Assembly: GCA_945867245.1 (NCBI GenBank)
Contig: CAMBHQ010000008.1
Span: 1 to 15,365 of the forward strand
From: an uncultured Porphyromonas sp.
GTDB lineage: Bacteria; Bacteroidota; Bacteroidia; Bacteroidales; Porphyromonadaceae
Length of the DNA stretch: 15,365 nucleotides
Direction: 5' to 3'
Under the pieces are notes generated by a model. It made no database searches, was not told the origin of the DNA, and saw only the letters and a program-made list of their open reading frames with translations. This document shows, piece by piece, positions 14,238 through 15,365 of this stretch (position 1 is the stretch's first letter; every line of letters starts with the position of its first letter). A program made the translations under genes and the position numbers.

Positions 14238-14354
14238 TTACAGGTGCTTAACTATCCGCTCTACTATGTCTAGAAGTACTCTAGCACACAATAGCCACTT
14301 ATAGAAAGCGCCTGCTTTGTCTAGTCTTTGCTTGCTTGATTTTCTTTTACCCAA
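14238..14354 (-). CDS. Candidate 38-aa small protein with TTG start
   Basis: A small basic, amphipathic or membrane-active-looking protein: MGKRKSSKQRLDKAG then AFYKWLLCARVLLDIVERIVKHL. The chosen TTG start (14354) has the Shine-Dalgarno-like AAAGGGGGTG (14363-14372, minus) at 8-nt spacing, unusual for this genome. A consensus promoter lies about 200 nt upstream, and the leader can hide this binding site by a 12-bp pairing. A longer TTG start at 14438 would give 66 aa but lacks such a site. It is convergent with the 171-aa gene. No family recognised. Confidence 0.45.
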   Translation of the reverse strand: MGKRKSSKQRLDKAGAFYKWLLCARVLLDIVERIVKHL

Positions 14355-14549
14355 GCATAATACACCCCCTTTCTTTTTGAGTAGAAGCGGAGTTGCTACT
14401 ACCCTAAGCCTCTGCCCGAGGTCCGACAACCTAGGCAAAGGAAAGCCCCAAGCGATAGGGCTGGGGGCTTATATCGGGGCGTTAATGTGCGTTTGTCGGA
14501 ACGCTGAAAGGAGGTGTCCGCCCCTATCCTTTACTTGAGTAATTGAAAA
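14355..14549 (-). promoter_or_regulatory. Leader RNA with possible ribosome-binding-site sequestration
   Basis: A leader of about 195 nt between the minus promoter and the 38-aa ORF. The segment ACACCTCCTTTC (14517 to 14506) can pair over 12 bp, with one G-U, with GAAAGGGGGTGT (14373 to 14362), which contains the Shine-Dalgarno-like site. Between them lie the hairpins GCGTT/AACGC (14489-14504) and AAGCCCC/GGGGCTT (14443-14470), and a GGGGCG/CGCCCC helix (14519-14524 with 14476-14481) that could enclose the first arm. Confidence 0.5.
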
Positions 14550-14555
14550 TCAAGA

Positions 14556-14587
14556 CAAAGGTATGATAATTACTAGACAATACCAAA
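14556..14587 (-). promoter_or_regulatory. Consensus promoter, leftward, in the element control region
   Basis: On the minus strand TTTG (14587-14584), 20 nt, then TACCTTTG (14563-14556), an exact match to TTTG-N20-TAnnTTTG. An 8-bp inverted repeat GGTATGAT (14560-14567) / ATCATACC (14587-14594) overlays both boxes and could be an operator. Confidence 0.7.
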
Positions 14588-14614
14588 TCATACCAAGAGA
14601 TAGAGATTTATTGC

Positions 14615-14622
14615 TACCTTTG
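14615..14622 (+). promoter_or_regulatory. -7 box, rightward, of the structured RNA
   Basis: TACCTTTG matches TAnnTTTG. No -33 TTTG is seen at the usual place. The inferred start (about 14627-14629) coincides with the first base of a long inverted repeat. Confidence 0.55.
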
Positions 14623-14626
14623 TAGC

Positions 14627-14804
14627 GCTAACAATTTATATACCTTGACGTAGGGTTAATAACCCTACATATTAGACTTATACCGCCCCCGATGGCTGGC
14701 TCTGTATCTGTGCAGGCCCAAGCCCCGAGGCGTTTGTATAGGGCGTTTGTACCCCCTTGCTACGGCTTAATGGTCTAGCAGATTACGTCAAGGTAATTGT
14801 TAGC
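14627..14804 (+). ncRNA. Candidate structured RNA or leader with 21-bp closing stem
   Basis: GCTAACAATT (14627-14636) pairs with AATTGTTAGC (14795-14804), and ACCTTGACGTA (14642-14652) pairs with TACGTCAAGGT (14784-14794). The 21 pairs are perfect, with a 5-nt bulge TATAT on the left. The 131-nt interior has TTAGAC/GTCTAG (14672-14677 with 14773-14778), a hairpin TAGGGTT-AAT-AACCCTA that competes for the end of the stem, and two copies of GGCGTTTGTA (14729, 14742). A -7 box precedes it and a terminator follows, so it could be a free RNA or an attenuator for the gene at 14888. It fits no riboswitch class I know. Confidence 0.55.
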
Positions 14805-14830
14805 AAAAGGGACAGGCAAACGCCCTTTTT
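14805..14830 (+). terminator. Terminator after the structured RNA, with alternative pairing
   Basis: AAAAGGG (14805-14811) / CCCTTTT (14823-14829) has an 11-nt loop and ends in five T. CAAACGCCC (14817-14825), covering part of the right arm, is exactly complementary to GGGCGTTTG (14741-14749) inside the RNA, a possible anti-terminator. Confidence 0.65.
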
Positions 14831-14887
14831 GCGTTCGTCTGTGCCGTGTAAACAATGTAACACTAACCACTAAACAAACGTACAGCG

Positions 14888-15365
14888 ATGGAAGTACAGA
14901 CAAACCGCCCCGAGGGGCAAACAGCAACACAAGTAAATCAAGTAGCAACACAGAGCGCCCCCGAGCGACTACGTAAGGCTATGGAGTCCCTAAGCGTGCT
15001 AGCAGAGGCCGAGCTAAAGCAGGCCTGCAAGAGCAAGGGCGTGAGCCACACGGAGCGGTATATATCCGCCCTAGAGCTCCAAAACCGACAATTACTGGAG
15101 GCGTGGAGAGAGCAGTACCCCGAGGATGTGGAGGGCCTGCAATATAGCGAGGGTATTAGGGTGGAATTACCACGTACGCCCGAGCGAGTGCCACAGACAG
15201 CGACAATCGATGGAATGCCAGTACTAGTGAGCGAGGATACAGCCTGCCTAATAGCGTTTAATCGGGCCGTGGAGAGCCTAGTGTGCGACTTAGGGGACGT
15301 ATTAGAGCGTGTAGCAAGCAGAAAAGCGTGCGAGCGTCTAACGGCTATTGGCTGGGACTTGCACG
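14888..15365 (+). CDS. Partial hypothetical protein, cut by the window end
   Basis: An open frame from the ATG at 14888 to the last base, at least 159 residues with no stop. It begins MEVQTNRPEGQTATQVNQVA, a polar Gln/Thr-rich tail. A helical, charged region follows (about 30-85, MESLSVLAEAELKQAC through LLEAWREQYPEDVEG). Then come a short strand-like part (VELPRTPERVPQTATIDGMPVLV) and another helical part. No known family is recognised and no Shine-Dalgarno is seen. Codon use matches the element. It lies 58 nt after the terminator of the structured RNA, so it may depend on readthrough. Confidence 0.7.
   Translation, partial: MEVQTNRPEGQTATQVNQVATQSAPERLRKAMESLSVLAEAELKQACKSKGVSHTERYISALELQNRQLLEAWREQYPEDVEGLQYSEGIRVELPRTPERVPQTATIDGMPVLVSEDTACLIAFNRAVESLVCDLGDVLERVASRKACERLTAIGWDLH

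Noticed and set aside
14627..14804. MITE or transposon with terminal inverted repeats
   Set aside because: No target-site duplication flanks it, the left arm has a 5-nt bulge, and a promoter box and terminator fit its ends exactly. Not fully excluded without genome-wide copies.

Overview
The window looks like the chromosome of a Bacteroidales bacterium, most likely Porphyromonas or a close relative (inference). The reasons are repeated TAnnTTTG -7 promoter boxes, start sites mostly without a Shine-Dalgarno sequence, Bacteroidales-type protein families (secreted DUF2147, secreted C1B peptidase, a PII-like 103-aa protein, a 703-aa DnaG) and a tyrosine integrase with Bacteroidetes-style flanks.

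The left two thirds (1 to about 10,340) is ordinary chromosome. It opens with tRNA-Ile(GAT) and tRNA-Ala(TGC), closed by a terminator hairpin and not followed by 23S rRNA. A tight minus-strand operon follows (PII-like protein, maf, comF). Next come a divergent secreted C1B cysteine peptidase, a bidirectional terminator, and a minus-strand set made of an alpha/beta hydrolase, a quinone-oxidoreductase-like enzyme and a DUF2147 protein. A Crp/Fnr-type regulator lies just upstream, and a palindrome sits at the classic activator position ahead of the hydrolase. A small membrane protein, an unusual array of five 23-bp units, dnaG with a nearly leaderless promoter, and an exported thioredoxin complete the chromosomal part. 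A strong terminator closes the thioredoxin gene.

From about 10,340 the window turns into accessory DNA. A promoter-to-terminator unit without an ORF (about 10,443-10,671) is a candidate small RNA, either the host 6S-like RNA or part of the element boundary. A tyrosine integrase then starts what looks like an integrative or mobilizable element running off the right end. It carries a coiled-coil protein split by a 7-G run, an iteron cluster, an excisionase-like HTH protein, an unrecognised 171-aa protein, and a partial unrecognised CDS cut by the window end.

The least expected region is 14,233-14,887. A consensus promoter fires leftward through a leader that can pair over 12 bp with the ribosome binding site of a 38-codon TTG-start ORF. 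A second promoter box fires rightward into an RNA whose ends pair over 21 bp around a 131-nt core, followed by a terminator that can alternatively pair with that core. Together they look like a two-way, RNA-based control region of the element. No function can be read from the unrecognised proteins, so what it controls is open.
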